From positions 310,001-374,000 of the forward strand of contig NZ_AP023274.1 in assembly GCF_013426735.1 (NCBI RefSeq): 64,000 nucleotides of DNA. The letters are read 5' to 3'. This document shows, piece by piece, positions 53,073-61,836 of this stretch. Within the stretch, counting starts at the first letter, position 1; each line of letters opens with the position of its first letter. The notes below the pieces were generated by a model. The model was not told the origin of the DNA. It made no database searches and saw nothing but the letters and a program-made list of their open reading frames with translations. The translations under genes were made by a program, and so were the position numbers. This stretch comes from Agrobacterium vitis (GTDB taxonomy: Bacteria > Pseudomonadota > Alphaproteobacteria > Rhizobiales > Rhizobiaceae).

Positions 53073-54437
53073 GTAATTACCCACGCCGTGTTTCCAGCCG
53101 ATTTCAGGCTGTGACGGTTTGGAGTATGACGCTGAAGGTATTGGCTCCCGGCTTGAGGCGAGCGGTATCTATGACGGTGCGGATATCGGCCTCGCCGTTT
53201 GCAGCCCACATGGCACGATATCCGTTTGTGACCTTTCGCTGGATGACGGCGGGCCGCAAGGCGCGTTCGCAGGCGTTGTTTGTCGGTTCGACCATTCCGG
53301 GATACAGGGCAAAGGTCAGAAGCTGATCACGGGCTCGCCGGAACTTGTTCTGCACGGTTCTGGCAAAATCGCAGTGTGTCGATGTCGCCAGAATATCGTT
53401 GAGACTTTTCTCCAGGGCTCGCCGCTTTATGTTGATCGTCGATGCGGCAAGATTGGTGATGTCGTTGGCCAAGGCAAAGGCGTTTTTAAGCCAGAGCCGC
53501 AGTCGCCAGGCAAGCGGGTCGTCGCTGGCCTGTTCGGCATAGGCAACGTCGCGCGCCAGATGGGCAAGGCAGGTCTGATGCACAGAGCCATGACCTTGCT
53601 GAGCCGAATAGCGATCCGAGCACCAAACCTGCGGGCGATGCCCGTTCATCAGGGTTTCGACCACGATGGCGCCGCGTGTCGGTGCGGCCTGATGGACGAC
53701 GGCCTCGGTGCAGCGGAACACCCATTGATAGGAATTGCTGCCCTCGATCCGCACGCCGGTTTCGTCGGATGCCACGACCTTGGCGCGGCGCAGAGCCCCA
53801 ACAGCAACATCGCGTTCGGGGACAAATGTCCCTTGCGCCCGGCGCAGCATATTCATGAGGCCACCCTGGCTTATGGTCAGCCCGAACAGGTCGGCGAACG
53901 CGTTTTGAAGCCGCTCGTAGGACAGAGCCTGAAAGGTCTTGAGATAGGTCGCCACCGCATGCAGGCGCGGACCGAACGGCGTGCCCTTGGCCGCAGTTGG
54001 CATAGGGGCCACAACCAACGTGCCGCAGGACGGGCAGGCGACCTTCAAACGCCGATGGCGCTCGACGAAGGGTTTGATATCGGGCAGTTCGATCGCATCG
54101 TGTTCGCTGACGATCTCAGCGGCAAGTTCATCCGCCAGTAAAATCCCACAGCATGAACATTGATCGGGACGATGATCGACGACCCTGTCGAAATCGCTGG
54201 CCAAGGACCGGCTATGGCCTTCATGCCCCGGTTTGGCGCCGCCGGGCTTCGACTGATCGCGGCGCTCCTTGCGGTCGCTCGATGGCGGCTTCGAGGACGT
54301 GCGCGATGTCTTCTCGGGATGCTGCATCCGCAACACCAGCTCGATCAATTCGTCCTTCGTCAGCCGCTGCAAATCACCTCTATCCATCACGCAATGGATT
54401 CAGGAATTTCAAGCAATGGCAAGGGGTGGGTAATTAC
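53073..54437 (-). mobile_element. IS66-family element (1365 bp, single-ORF type)
   Basis: The terminal inverted repeat GTAATTACCCAC is present at both ends (53073 and, inverted, ending 54437). There is an exact 8-bp target duplication CAGTAATT at 53065-53072 and 54438-54445. It carries only the large transposase and no tnpA/tnpB, like the ISBst12-type subgroup. Intact ends and duplication indicate a recent insertion. Confidence 0.93.
53104..54390 (-). CDS. IS66-family transposase (TnpC-type)
   Basis: The protein has 428 residues. An N-terminal RTSSKPPSSDRKERR region is followed by a zinc-finger-like CSCCG..C..CGTL segment (about 75-130), the DDE core with SDETGVRIEGSNSYQWVF and SDRYSAQQGHGSVHQTCLAHLARD, and the C-terminal MVEPTNNACERALRPAVIQRKVTNG block with the catalytic Glu. 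Uninterrupted, so probably functional. Confidence 0.92.
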   Translation of the reverse strand: MMDRGDLQRLTKDELIELVLRMQHPEKTSRTSSKPPSSDRKERRDQSKPGGAKPGHEGHSRSLASDFDRVVDHRPDQCSCCGILLADELAAEIVSEHDAIELPDIKPFVERHRRLKVACPSCGTLVVAPMPTAAKGTPFGPRLHAVATYLKTFQALSYERLQNAFADLFGLTISQGGLMNMLRRAQGTFVPERDVAVGALRRAKVVASDETGVRIEGSNSYQWVFRCTEAVVHQAAPTRGAIVVETLMNGHRPQVWCSDRYSAQQGHGSVHQTCLAHLARDVAYAEQASDDPLAWRLRLWLKNAFALANDITNLAASTINIKRRALEKSLNDILATSTHCDFARTVQNKFRRARDQLLTFALYPGMVEPTNNACERALRPAVIQRKVTNGYRAMWAANGEADIRTVIDTARLKPGANTFSVILQTVTA

Positions 54438-54849
54438 CAGTAATTGCCATGTAGAAAGAAACGTAAGATCGTTCGTATTCATCTCCATAAGGTAATAACA
54501 TGTAACACCAAGCCGCCAAAGCGATTGCAATGACAATAGCAAGACGATTTGTGCACGTCATTGCGGCATGAGCCATTTCAGTTGTCGGATCAACATTGCG
54601 GTTTCGCAACCAAAATGCCATTCGCAAGCCACCTATACATGTAAACAGGAGCGGCAAGCCGACGGTAAGATACAAGGGCGAGGAATGAAAATGCGTGATG
54701 GCCAACGCCCAGCTGCTGGATAGCAAGATGAAATACATCATCGGCATTTGGCTGGAGAAAGCGCGATATTGGGCTTTTAGCAAGTCGGGATTATCAGATC
54801 GGACAGTCAGCAGTTCACGAACGCGTTTGGAGAATTTAAAAACCGGCAT

Positions 54850-55351
54850 CGTTTAATCCAGGATTAAGGTTCAGCCCGCCATTATAATTATATATTCCTT
54901 ATATAAACATAATGAAGTTCCATCTCAAAAAAGAATCTTCTGCGGGGCTGATAAATCGGTCAGCCATGAAATCTGTAATCTGTCCATGTGAGATCAACAA
55001 GCGCGGAGGCGTCTGTTGTTACAGCGATCAGATTCCAGTCGAGGTAGCCCAACCCTTTGGATTTTCCATGCACTGCAGGTGAATTCTTGATGACCAAGCT
55101 CAGTCATCCGATTGAGCGCGCGGACGCCGACATTTGCGTCAGGTCTGAATGTCAAAGTTCCTTGCTTTGAACTGCCGTTTTGGAAGGCGGGATAATGGTT
55201 TCGTTATGGATATCCACGACCGCTTTGCGCCATTCATCCCTGCAATTGCTCCAGCCGGTTTCGAAATGACTGAACTCGCACTCTGGGTACTGTTCCTTCA
55301 GGTGCAAGCCTTAGGGCGCTGACAGACAAGATTCCGGGCTGAGGAGGAAAT
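54850..55351. other. 500-bp region without recognised gene
   Basis: The gap between the GGDEF-EAL start and the leader ORF of the flavoenzyme. AT-rich near 54880-54930 (probable promoter of the leftward gene). Frames through 55100-55320 have no ribosome-binding site or family match. It probably includes the promoter and 5' leader of the flavoenzyme operon. Confidence 0.4.
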
Positions 55352-55435
55352 ATGGTTTCGATGGACGTATGCGGAGGCGAAGGTTCTCGCTGCCAGCGTC
55401 CGTCAAAAAATAAACCAAAAGGGGAAGTTCGATGA
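55352..55435 (+). CDS. 27-aa leader ORF overlapping the flavoenzyme start
   Basis: GAGGAGG precedes the ATG at 55352. The 27-residue product (MVSMDVCGGEGSRCQRPSKN, basic tail) ends in a TGA that overlaps the ATG of the next gene (ATGA). Translational coupling is likely. No family match. Confidence 0.45.
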   Translation: MVSMDVCGGEGSRCQRPSKNKPKGEVR

Positions 55436-56682
55436 GTATAGATTTCAACCTGAATGCGGACCAGATTGCCCTTCGCGATGGCGCGCGTGCCTTTGCCAAC
55501 ACAGTCCTGAAGGACGTTCGCAAGACAATCGCCCAATATTCTCGACCGGATGAACGCTTCTATGCAATCAAGCCATTCTTTGAACAGGGCGTTCATGCTG
55601 GCTTTGTCAACGCTCTCCTTCCTAAGGAAGCGGGCGGCTCAGAAATTCCCACCCTTGATTTTGCACTTGCGGCGGAAGAGCTAACATCGGTCGATGTCAA
55701 CATTCCATCTGCGCTTTTGGGCAGCGGCCTTTGCATCAAGCCGGTTGCGATGTTCGGAACCAAAGAGCAGAAAAAGCGATTGCTGTCGGATTTTGCCGAG
55801 GATGGAACGCGCCTGGGAGCGTTGGCGTTCACGGAAGTTACGGGTGGCGCCAATTTCGATTCTCCCGATCCCCGTTTCGGTGTTAAGACGTCCGCTACCC
55901 TGGAAGGTGATGAGTGGGTGATCAATGGCGAAAAGCATTACACCACCAATGGTACCGGCTGGGACGGCAATAATTGCCACCTTTATGCGGTCGTTTGCAG
56001 AACCGATCTGACACGGAACGCCGAAGAATCACTTGCAGTCATCATGGTTCCTGGCAACACGCCCGGCGTTCGGGTGACGGGGCTCCTCGATACGGTCGGC
56101 CACCGGGCAACGATTTCCCCGCGGATGGCCTTTGAGAATGTACGTGTGCCGGCAAACAACATCCTGGGTGAGCCGGGTGACGGAATCAAAATCGTTTCCA
56201 CGAATTTCGCCTGGACCGCCGCGCTGATCGGTGCGGCCTGCGTCGGTGTCATGCGTGCCGCCTACGACTATGCCCTGCAATATGCGCGTGCCGACTCCCG
56301 CTCCGGGCCACATCCAATCATCGAATATCCGACGGTCGGCTATATGCTTGCTGACATGAAGATGAAGATCGAGGCCTGCCGTTACATGACGTGGAAGGCG
56401 TGCCATCAATACGACCAGTCCAAAGGGGTGGAGCATGAACTGGCAGTGATGACAAAGGTCTTCTGCTCGGAAACATGCGTAGACGTCGTCTACGATGCCA
56501 TGCGGGTTGTTGGCGTAGACAGTTATACTGATATGCATCCGCTCGCAGAACTGATGAACGATGCGATGTGCTTCCCGCTTTATGACGGCGGCAACATGGG
56601 AGCGCGCCGACGCAATCTGCACAGCATCATCAAGAGTTCTTCCTACAGTTCTCTGACGGCGCCTTACGCGACATTTGCCTGA
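55432..56682 (+). CDS. nitroalkane oxidase-like flavoenzyme of the acyl-CoA dehydrogenase superfamily
   Basis: The protein has 416 residues with the three-domain acyl-CoA dehydrogenase fold: EGDEWVINGEKHYTTNGTGWD, RVTGLLDTVGHRATISPRMAFENVRVP, and AALIGAACVGVMRAAYDYALQYARADSRSGPHPIIEYPTVG. The catalytic C-terminal motif reads MCFPLYDGGNMGARRR, with Asp (D385) where acyl-CoA dehydrogenases carry Glu, and Arg seven residues later (R392). This Asp/Arg pair and the surrounding DGGN-G-RR match fungal nitroalkane oxidase (D402, R409). A primary role in oxidising small nitroalkanes to aldehyde and nitrite is inferred, not shown. GGGGAAG precedes the ATG, which overlaps the leader ORF stop. Confidence 0.82.
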   Translation: MSIDFNLNADQIALRDGARAFANTVLKDVRKTIAQYSRPDERFYAIKPFFEQGVHAGFVNALLPKEAGGSEIPTLDFALAAEELTSVDVNIPSALLGSGLCIKPVAMFGTKEQKKRLLSDFAEDGTRLGALAFTEVTGGANFDSPDPRFGVKTSATLEGDEWVINGEKHYTTNGTGWDGNNCHLYAVVCRTDLTRNAEESLAVIMVPGNTPGVRVTGLLDTVGHRATISPRMAFENVRVPANNILGEPGDGIKIVSTNFAWTAALIGAACVGVMRAAYDYALQYARADSRSGPHPIIEYPTVGYMLADMKMKIEACRYMTWKACHQYDQSKGVEHELAVMTKVFCSETCVDVVYDAMRVVGVDSYTDMHPLAELMNDAMCFPLYDGGNMGARRRNLHSIIKSSSYSSLTAPYATFA

Positions 56683-56742
56683 ACGATAATCAGGCCTAGC
56701 GCAGCTTTGCCGCACAGCGGCAGAGCTGCGGTTTTGTTGCGG

Positions 56743-57678
56743 TCATTGCCTGTAATCGCGGGGGGCAACGCCGAAACGTCGCCGGAAGGCTCTGCTGAAA
56801 TAGGACATGTCGTTGAAACCCCAGCGGAAGGCTGCTTCCGAAATGGTCAGGCATGTCCCTTTACGCAGCTCGGAGGCGCAACGATCGAGGCGCTTTGCCA
56901 GGATGATCTGCCCCAAGGTTTCGCCGTGTTCTTCCAGCAGCTTGTGCAGGTAGCGGATCGATATTCCGAAATGAGCCGCGACCTTGGCGGGTGAGATCTC
57001 CGGGTCTGCGAAGTTAAGCTCGACATAACGTAGAACAGACTGACGAAGGGGTGACCTGAAGGTCCGGCGGCGATCGTCGTCACGCTCGGGCGTCGAGGCT
57101 CGAAGCGACATGGCGACAAGGTCGATGATTGTCTTCGTCATGTTGATCGAGCTGTGGCGCAGATTCTCGGGGTTTCGGGCGATGGATGCCAGAAAATCGA
57201 CAACGACCTTGCCGATGGGTGTGCGGTCCGTGACTGTGCGCGCCACGAATTCGTGGCCGACATGGGAATCAAACATATGCTTCGGGATCTTGAACGCATA
57301 TTGTTCCCAAGTGTCGCTCGTATAGTCGAGAAGAAACGGTTCGGACGAATCGACGATGGTGAACTCCCCGGGCATCGTGATGGCATCGCGGTTTCCCTGA
57401 CGGATGCGGCATGTGCCGGCTACTTGCAGATTGAGGAAACAATAGGCATTCGTGTCGCGGCGTATGCCGCTTGTCGTGCGTGCAATGGTTTGTTTCAGGG
57501 ACGCGATATTCGAAATGCCGATTTCGTCGAACGGGTGATCGGTTACAGCACCTCGGAAGTCCATTTTGGACGGTGTTTCTGGGTCGAGCGCGACATAGAC
57601 GTTGCACAGAACGTCCCTCCAGTAGCTAAAGCGCTCTGCCGTCCTGATCTCACCCAGATCGAAACACCTCATATGCAT
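56743..57678 (-). CDS. AraC-family regulator (FeaR/NphR-like)
   Basis: The protein has about 311 residues from the ATG at 57678 (MHMRCFDLGEIRTAERFSYWRDVLCNVYVAL). The N-terminal AraC-binding-like domain of the FeaR type (AYCFLNLQVAGTCRIRQGNRDAITMPGEFTIVDSSEPF) precedes a C-terminal double HTH (KVAAHFGISIRYLHKLLEEHGETLGQIILAKRLDRCASELR; EAAFRWGFNDMSYFSRAFRRRFGVAPRDYR). Such regulators commonly control amine or aromatic oxidation genes. It is convergent with the nitroalkane-oxidase-like gene (60-base gap) and is its most likely activator. Confidence 0.9.
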   Translation of the reverse strand: MHMRCFDLGEIRTAERFSYWRDVLCNVYVALDPETPSKMDFRGAVTDHPFDEIGISNIASLKQTIARTTSGIRRDTNAYCFLNLQVAGTCRIRQGNRDAITMPGEFTIVDSSEPFLLDYTSDTWEQYAFKIPKHMFDSHVGHEFVARTVTDRTPIGKVVVDFLASIARNPENLRHSSINMTKTIIDLVAMSLRASTPERDDDRRRTFRSPLRQSVLRYVELNFADPEISPAKVAAHFGISIRYLHKLLEEHGETLGQIILAKRLDRCASELRKGTCLTISEAAFRWGFNDMSYFSRAFRRRFGVAPRDYRQ

Positions 57679-58231
57679 ATCGTGCTGCCTTTGTTGGGAC
57701 GTCACAAACTGACAACAGAAAAGCAAGAAATGCGCCAAATTCGCTTATCTGGAAGCGGATTTTTGGGATAGCAAACATATTTTGTGGCGGCAAAAACAGG
57801 TCACGACAACTGAGACGGAAAAGCCATGTGCCGTCAATCGCGAGGGGCGACATTGGCTGCTTGCCGTGCCCTTACGGGTCCTTAACAATAGCGCTGTCGA
57901 GACGGGCAGGACCGGCTTTTGTGTGAGGCTGCGGAGAGTGTATTCCCTGACGGTATATTACTCGGGATTTTCAACGATTGGATCGGGTCGCGCATACTGT
58001 CCGGGTGAGCGCCGGACTGCCTGACACCATGATTGCAGTTGGTGGTTCCGGTCCAATCAACCCTGACCAACGATACCTCTATTCGTGCGTCTTTTCGGGG
58101 CGACGAGAAGAGACGTGCGGGACATCTACCCCACAATCTGAATTGTCGCTCAACGATGAAGTCTGGTTTCGCTGGCGGTGTCAGCAATTCCAAAGCCTGT
58201 AAGCGAATCTGTCCCGTTCACGAACGAGCGG
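57679..58231. other. intergenic region, no gene recognised
   Basis: About 550 bp between the two leftward AraC genes. Contains the promoter of the 57678 gene. Open frames here lack ribosome-binding sites and family matches. Confidence 0.4.
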
Positions 58232-59146
58232 CTAATTTTTGTTCCGTTGCGGTGTTCGAAGAGCTGTCATAACGCGGAACTTCGCCGGAGTGAGGCCGGT
58301 AGCGCTCCGAAAGGCCTTTGTGAAATTGGCCTGTGACGAGAAGCCCGCAGCAAAAGCGATCTCTGCGATATGGCTGTCATCGCGTGTCAGGCGCTGTTTT
58401 GCGAGTTCGAGGCGCAAATCCCTCACATAATTATGGGGAGTCTTGCCGGTTGCAGCCCTAAAACTGCGCGCAAAGTGAGCCACGCTCATGCAGGCAATAG
58501 TGGCAAGATCGACAACCGTGAAATCATTTTCCAGATGCGCGTCTATATAGTCCTTGACCCGCGAAAGGCGCTTCTGGTCTAGCGGCCGATCCTGTGCCGA
58601 AGGCTGTTTTGGACGAAGGTCGGTTGCGGAATACCGCTTGATGAGATGGGCAGACAGGGAAATGGCCAGGGTTTCCATCAGCAACCGCCCGGCAGGACTC
58701 TCCTCCGCCATTTCCTTGAGGATCTCGGTCGCTATGAATTCAATGAACGGGTCGCTGGCGATGCTCTCGTAGCGCAGTTCCACGCGGGCTGGATCAATAT
58801 CGTGTTCGCGCAGGATTGTCTCGTCGAAAGGCTGCCCGGACAGAAAGATGTGCAGACAGTCATCGATCGATTCGGTGACGTTTATGAACTCTTCCTCGAT
58901 CCCTGCAGGACAGAGCCAGATCGTGCCGGGTCTCGCCTGGGTGTACTGGCGCATGCCGCCGCCGATACGATCCACCACGGATCGACCGCGTAGCAGGATG
59001 GCAATTTCGGTTTCGCGTGGCACGAGCGAAGGCAGTTCACCCGGCGCATGGCTCCAGCGCTCGGCGAGCATATTGGTCCATCCGTGGGCATTGGATGTCT
59101 CCAGCATGGATCCGGTCACATATTTATCGACGGAATGTCCGAGCAT
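58232..59146 (-). CDS. AraC-family regulator divergent from the molybdoenzyme operon
   Basis: The protein has 304 residues. A cupin-like N-terminal half (TEIAILLRGRSVVDRIGGGMRQYTQARPGTIWLCPAGIEEEF) is followed by a C-terminal double HTH (VKDYIDAHLENDFTVVDLATIACMSVAHFARSFRAATGKTPHNYVRDLRLELAKQRL; IAEIAFAAGFSSQANFTKAFRSATGLTPAKFR). The ATG at 59146 is 186 bases from the divergent molybdopterin oxidoreductase start, the standard arrangement for a local activator. Effector unknown. Confidence 0.9.
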   Translation of the reverse strand: MLGHSVDKYVTGSMLETSNAHGWTNMLAERWSHAPGELPSLVPRETEIAILLRGRSVVDRIGGGMRQYTQARPGTIWLCPAGIEEEFINVTESIDDCLHIFLSGQPFDETILREHDIDPARVELRYESIASDPFIEFIATEILKEMAEESPAGRLLMETLAISLSAHLIKRYSATDLRPKQPSAQDRPLDQKRLSRVKDYIDAHLENDFTVVDLATIACMSVAHFARSFRAATGKTPHNYVRDLRLELAKQRLTRDDSHIAEIAFAAGFSSQANFTKAFRSATGLTPAKFRVMTALRTPQRNKN

Positions 59147-59331
59147 GGCTTGGCCTCTCCTTCAGATTGGCGCCGCGACATATGGCTCAAAAGACAAGCA
59201 AGATTTGCGCCAGCCTCCAAGGAGGGGGTTTTCGCAGGAATGGAACAGTAAAAAGCAGTTTTGGATAACGCCGAGGGCTGAATTTTACAGCAGAATGCCG
59301 CCATTCGAAGCGTTGAAGCGAGGTAAAAGCG

Positions 59332-61458
59332 ATGGCCCGTTCTGTTGTTGTAGGTGCATGTCCGCATGACTGTCCTGATACCTGCTCGATCCTGACGACC
59401 GTCGAGGACGGCAAGGCGCTTGCTGTGCGGGGCAATCCAGACCATCCCTTCACCCGCGGCCGGCTCTGCGTGAAGGTCAACAATTACCAGGATCGGGTCT
59501 ATAGCGATAAGCGCCTGCTTTACCCGATGCGGCGCGTCGGCCCTAAAGGCAGCGGCCAGTTCGTTCGAATCTCTTGGGATGACGCGCTCGAAGAGATCGC
59601 CACCCGCTGGAAGGATATCATCGCGTCCGATGGCGCTCAGGCGATATTGCCCTACAGCTATCTTGGCACGCAGGGTATTCTCAATGGCCTCAATGTCGGC
59701 GATCCTCTGTTCAACAAACTGGGCGCCTCGGTGAGCGAGCGCACCTTCTGTGATTCAGGCTCATGCACGGCCTATATGATGACGATTGGGCATACACCGG
59801 GTGTCGATCCCGAGAGTTTCGTTCATTCCAAATATATCATTCTCTGGGCCTGCAACACGCTCAGTACCAATTCGCATCATTGGCCCTTCATCGAGGAAGC
59901 CCGAAAGAGTGGTGCTAAACTTGTGGTGATCGATCCGGTGCGTACCCGCACTGCGCGGCTTGCCGACTGGCACATTCCGATCCGGCCCGGCACGGATGGG
60001 GCACTGGCCATGGCCATGATGCACGTCATCATCACGGAAAATCTGGTGGATCGGGACTATGTAGACAAGCACACGCTGGGATATGACGAACTGGTTGAGC
60101 GGGTGGCGGAATACACACCGGAATTCGCCTCTTTGGAAACCGGCATTCCCGTTGATGACATCCTGAAACTGGCTCGCGAATACGCGACCACGCCTGCGGC
60201 GGTCGTGCGGATTGGGGTGGCGGTGGAACGTCATGCTGGTGGTGGCCAGACGGTTCGTGCCATTGCCTGCCTGCCAGCGTTGATCGGTGCATGGAAACAT
60301 GTCGGCGGGGGGCTACTGCAATTGCCGATCTGGGCCTTTCCGGTAAACTGGGGCGGGCTGATGCGTCCCGATCTCCAGCCTGAGAAGATGCGGGTGATCA
60401 ATTCCTGGCGCCTTGGCCAGGCGCTGACGGGCGCTCTTGAACTGGACCCTCCGATCCGTGCCTTGTTCGTATACAATGCCAATCCCATGGCCATGGTCAC
60501 CGAACAGGAAAAGCTGGAACAGGGGCTGGGGCGGGACGATCTATTCACCGTCGTCAGCGAGCATTTCATCACCGACACCGCCAGATATGCTGATATCCTT
60601 TTGCCAGCGACCACGCAACTGGAACAGAAGGACATCATGTTCTCCTGGGGCCATCTCTATCTGTCCTACAACAATCCAGCGATCGAACCGCTCGGCGAGG
60701 CGGTTTCAAACACGGAATTGTTCCGGCGCCTTGCCGGCGCACTGGACATCGACGATCCCTTCTTCTTCCGCTCGGACGACGAGATGATCGAAGCATCGAT
60801 GGATTGGGCAAGCCCGGTTCTTGAAGGGATCACGCTCGATCAATTGAAACAGTCGGGATATATGCGATTGAACATGCCCGCTGCCAACCGATGGGCGCCG
60901 CATCGTGACGGAAATTTTCCGACACCTACGGGCAAATGCGAATTCAAATCAACCCTCGCCGAAGGCGGCAATTTCGTCGCGCCGCTGTTCAGGCAGGGTT
61001 ACGGTGGCGACCAATCGGGCGAAGCGGTCGATCCGCTCCCGCATTACATCCGTCCCAACGAGAGCCCCGCAACCCATCCGGTTCTGGCGCAGCAGTATCC
61101 GCTCAGCCTGATTTCTCCGAAAAGCCACGCCTTTCTCAACTCGAATTACGGGAATCTGCCGGCGCAGATTGCGCAGGCCGGCGAGGAGCAGGCGGTGCTG
61201 CTGCACCCTGACGACGCCAGCGAACGCGGTATCATCGCCGGAGCGCCGATCCGCGTGTTCAATGATCGCGGAATGTTCGAGGCATTTGCGACATTATCGC
61301 CCGATGTCATGCGTGGCGTTGTGGTTGCTCCGTCCGGCTACTGGCAGCGCTCCAACCGAAAGGGCGCGACCGTGCATGCCGTGACGCCGCCCGCCTATGC
61401 CGATCTCGGCCGGGCGCCGACATTTTCCGATGCGCTGGTCCAGGTTGCAATGGCCTGA
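59332..61458 (+). CDS. molybdopterin (bis-MGD) oxidoreductase with N-terminal [4Fe-4S] site
   Basis: The protein has 708 residues of the DMSO reductase superfamily (NarB/FdhF/anaerobic dehydrogenase-like). The N-terminal cluster ligands are C10-X3-C14-X3-C18-X27-C46 (ACPHDCPDTCS; GRLCVK). MGD-binding regions: GTQGILNGLNVGDPLFNKLGASVSERTFCDSGS, VVIDPVRTRTARLADWHIPIRPGTDGALAMAM and LFVYNANPMAMVTEQEKLEQGL. The C-terminal beta-barrel has SNRKGATVHAVTPP. The molybdenum ligand was not assigned with confidence. No signal peptide or Tat motif, so it is cytoplasmic. With the downstream ferredoxin and NADPH-ferredoxin reductase it forms a soluble three-component system of unknown substrate. Confidence 0.87.
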   Translation: MARSVVVGACPHDCPDTCSILTTVEDGKALAVRGNPDHPFTRGRLCVKVNNYQDRVYSDKRLLYPMRRVGPKGSGQFVRISWDDALEEIATRWKDIIASDGAQAILPYSYLGTQGILNGLNVGDPLFNKLGASVSERTFCDSGSCTAYMMTIGHTPGVDPESFVHSKYIILWACNTLSTNSHHWPFIEEARKSGAKLVVIDPVRTRTARLADWHIPIRPGTDGALAMAMMHVIITENLVDRDYVDKHTLGYDELVERVAEYTPEFASLETGIPVDDILKLAREYATTPAAVVRIGVAVERHAGGGQTVRAIACLPALIGAWKHVGGGLLQLPIWAFPVNWGGLMRPDLQPEKMRVINSWRLGQALTGALELDPPIRALFVYNANPMAMVTEQEKLEQGLGRDDLFTVVSEHFITDTARYADILLPATTQLEQKDIMFSWGHLYLSYNNPAIEPLGEAVSNTELFRRLAGALDIDDPFFFRSDDEMIEASMDWASPVLEGITLDQLKQSGYMRLNMPAANRWAPHRDGNFPTPTGKCEFKSTLAEGGNFVAPLFRQGYGGDQSGEAVDPLPHYIRPNESPATHPVLAQQYPLSLISPKSHAFLNSNYGNLPAQIAQAGEEQAVLLHPDDASERGIIAGAPIRVFNDRGMFEAFATLSPDVMRGVVVAPSGYWQRSNRKGATVHAVTPPAYADLGRAPTFSDALVQVAMA

Positions 61459-61530
61459 CTCCTTCAAGATTTTCCGGGCGGATGATGGCGTGTTCACCAA
61501 ATCGTCTGCCACATATGATGAAAGCTGACC

Positions 61531-61836
61531 ATGACCTATGTTGTAACCGACCAATGCTCCGGATGCCGCTATACGGAATGCGTGACTGTATGTCCCGTCG
61601 AGTGTTTTCATATCGATGAGGAAATGACCTATATCGATCCCGATAACTGCATCGATTGCGGTGGTTGTGCGCCTGTTTGCCCCGTCGGCGCCATTCATGC
61701 GTCCTATCTCCTGCCAGCCGACAAGCAAGAGTGGATTGAAATCAATCGTCGCCGCGCTGCAGAAACGCCGGTGGTCGCCAGTCGGCTGCCGCCCTTGCCA
61801 GGGGCTGAGGAGCGACGGCAGGCTCTGACATCATGA
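61531..61836 (+). CDS. 7Fe/8Fe ferredoxin (FdxA-like)
   Basis: The protein has 101 residues. There are two cluster-binding cysteine sets: an N-terminal one (C9, C12, C17, C21, C25 in DQCSGCRYTECVTVCPVEC) and CIDCGGCAPVCP (C40, C43, C46, C50), in the pattern of [3Fe-4S][4Fe-4S] ferredoxins with the long C-terminal tail of FdxA. It starts 72 bases after the molybdoenzyme and overlaps the reductase gene (ATGA). It is the probable electron carrier between reductase and molybdoenzyme. Confidence 0.9.
   Translation: MTYVVTDQCSGCRYTECVTVCPVECFHIDEEMTYIDPDNCIDCGGCAPVCPVGAIHASYLLPADKQEWIEINRRRAAETPVVASRLPPLPGAEERRQALTS

Larger units (their letters stand above)
51511..54849 (-). pseudogene. membrane GGDEF-EAL protein split by an IS66-family element
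   Basis: The N-terminal membrane part (54849-54438; several hydrophobic segments, MPMMYFILLSSSWALAITHF, CTNRLAIVIAIALAAWCYML) joins in frame to 53064 onward once the IS66 element and one 8-bp duplication are removed (YMAIT joins VMSCIFCLMYL). The GGDEF domain (RLGGDEFAVIA, active-type motif) and EAL domain (VGFEALARWD; LSFNLSAYDLNSSE; ISLDDFGIGYSSLTRLHSLP) follow. A one-base insertion near 51750 shifts the frame before YKIVKSVLALSQDMGLECVVEGIE. Repaired length is 654 residues. It would make and/or break c-di-GMP at the inner membrane. Confidence 0.87.

Noticed and set aside
53119..54141. 340-codon plus-strand frame
   Set aside because: Shadow of the IS66 transposase, with no ribosome site and no recognisable domain.
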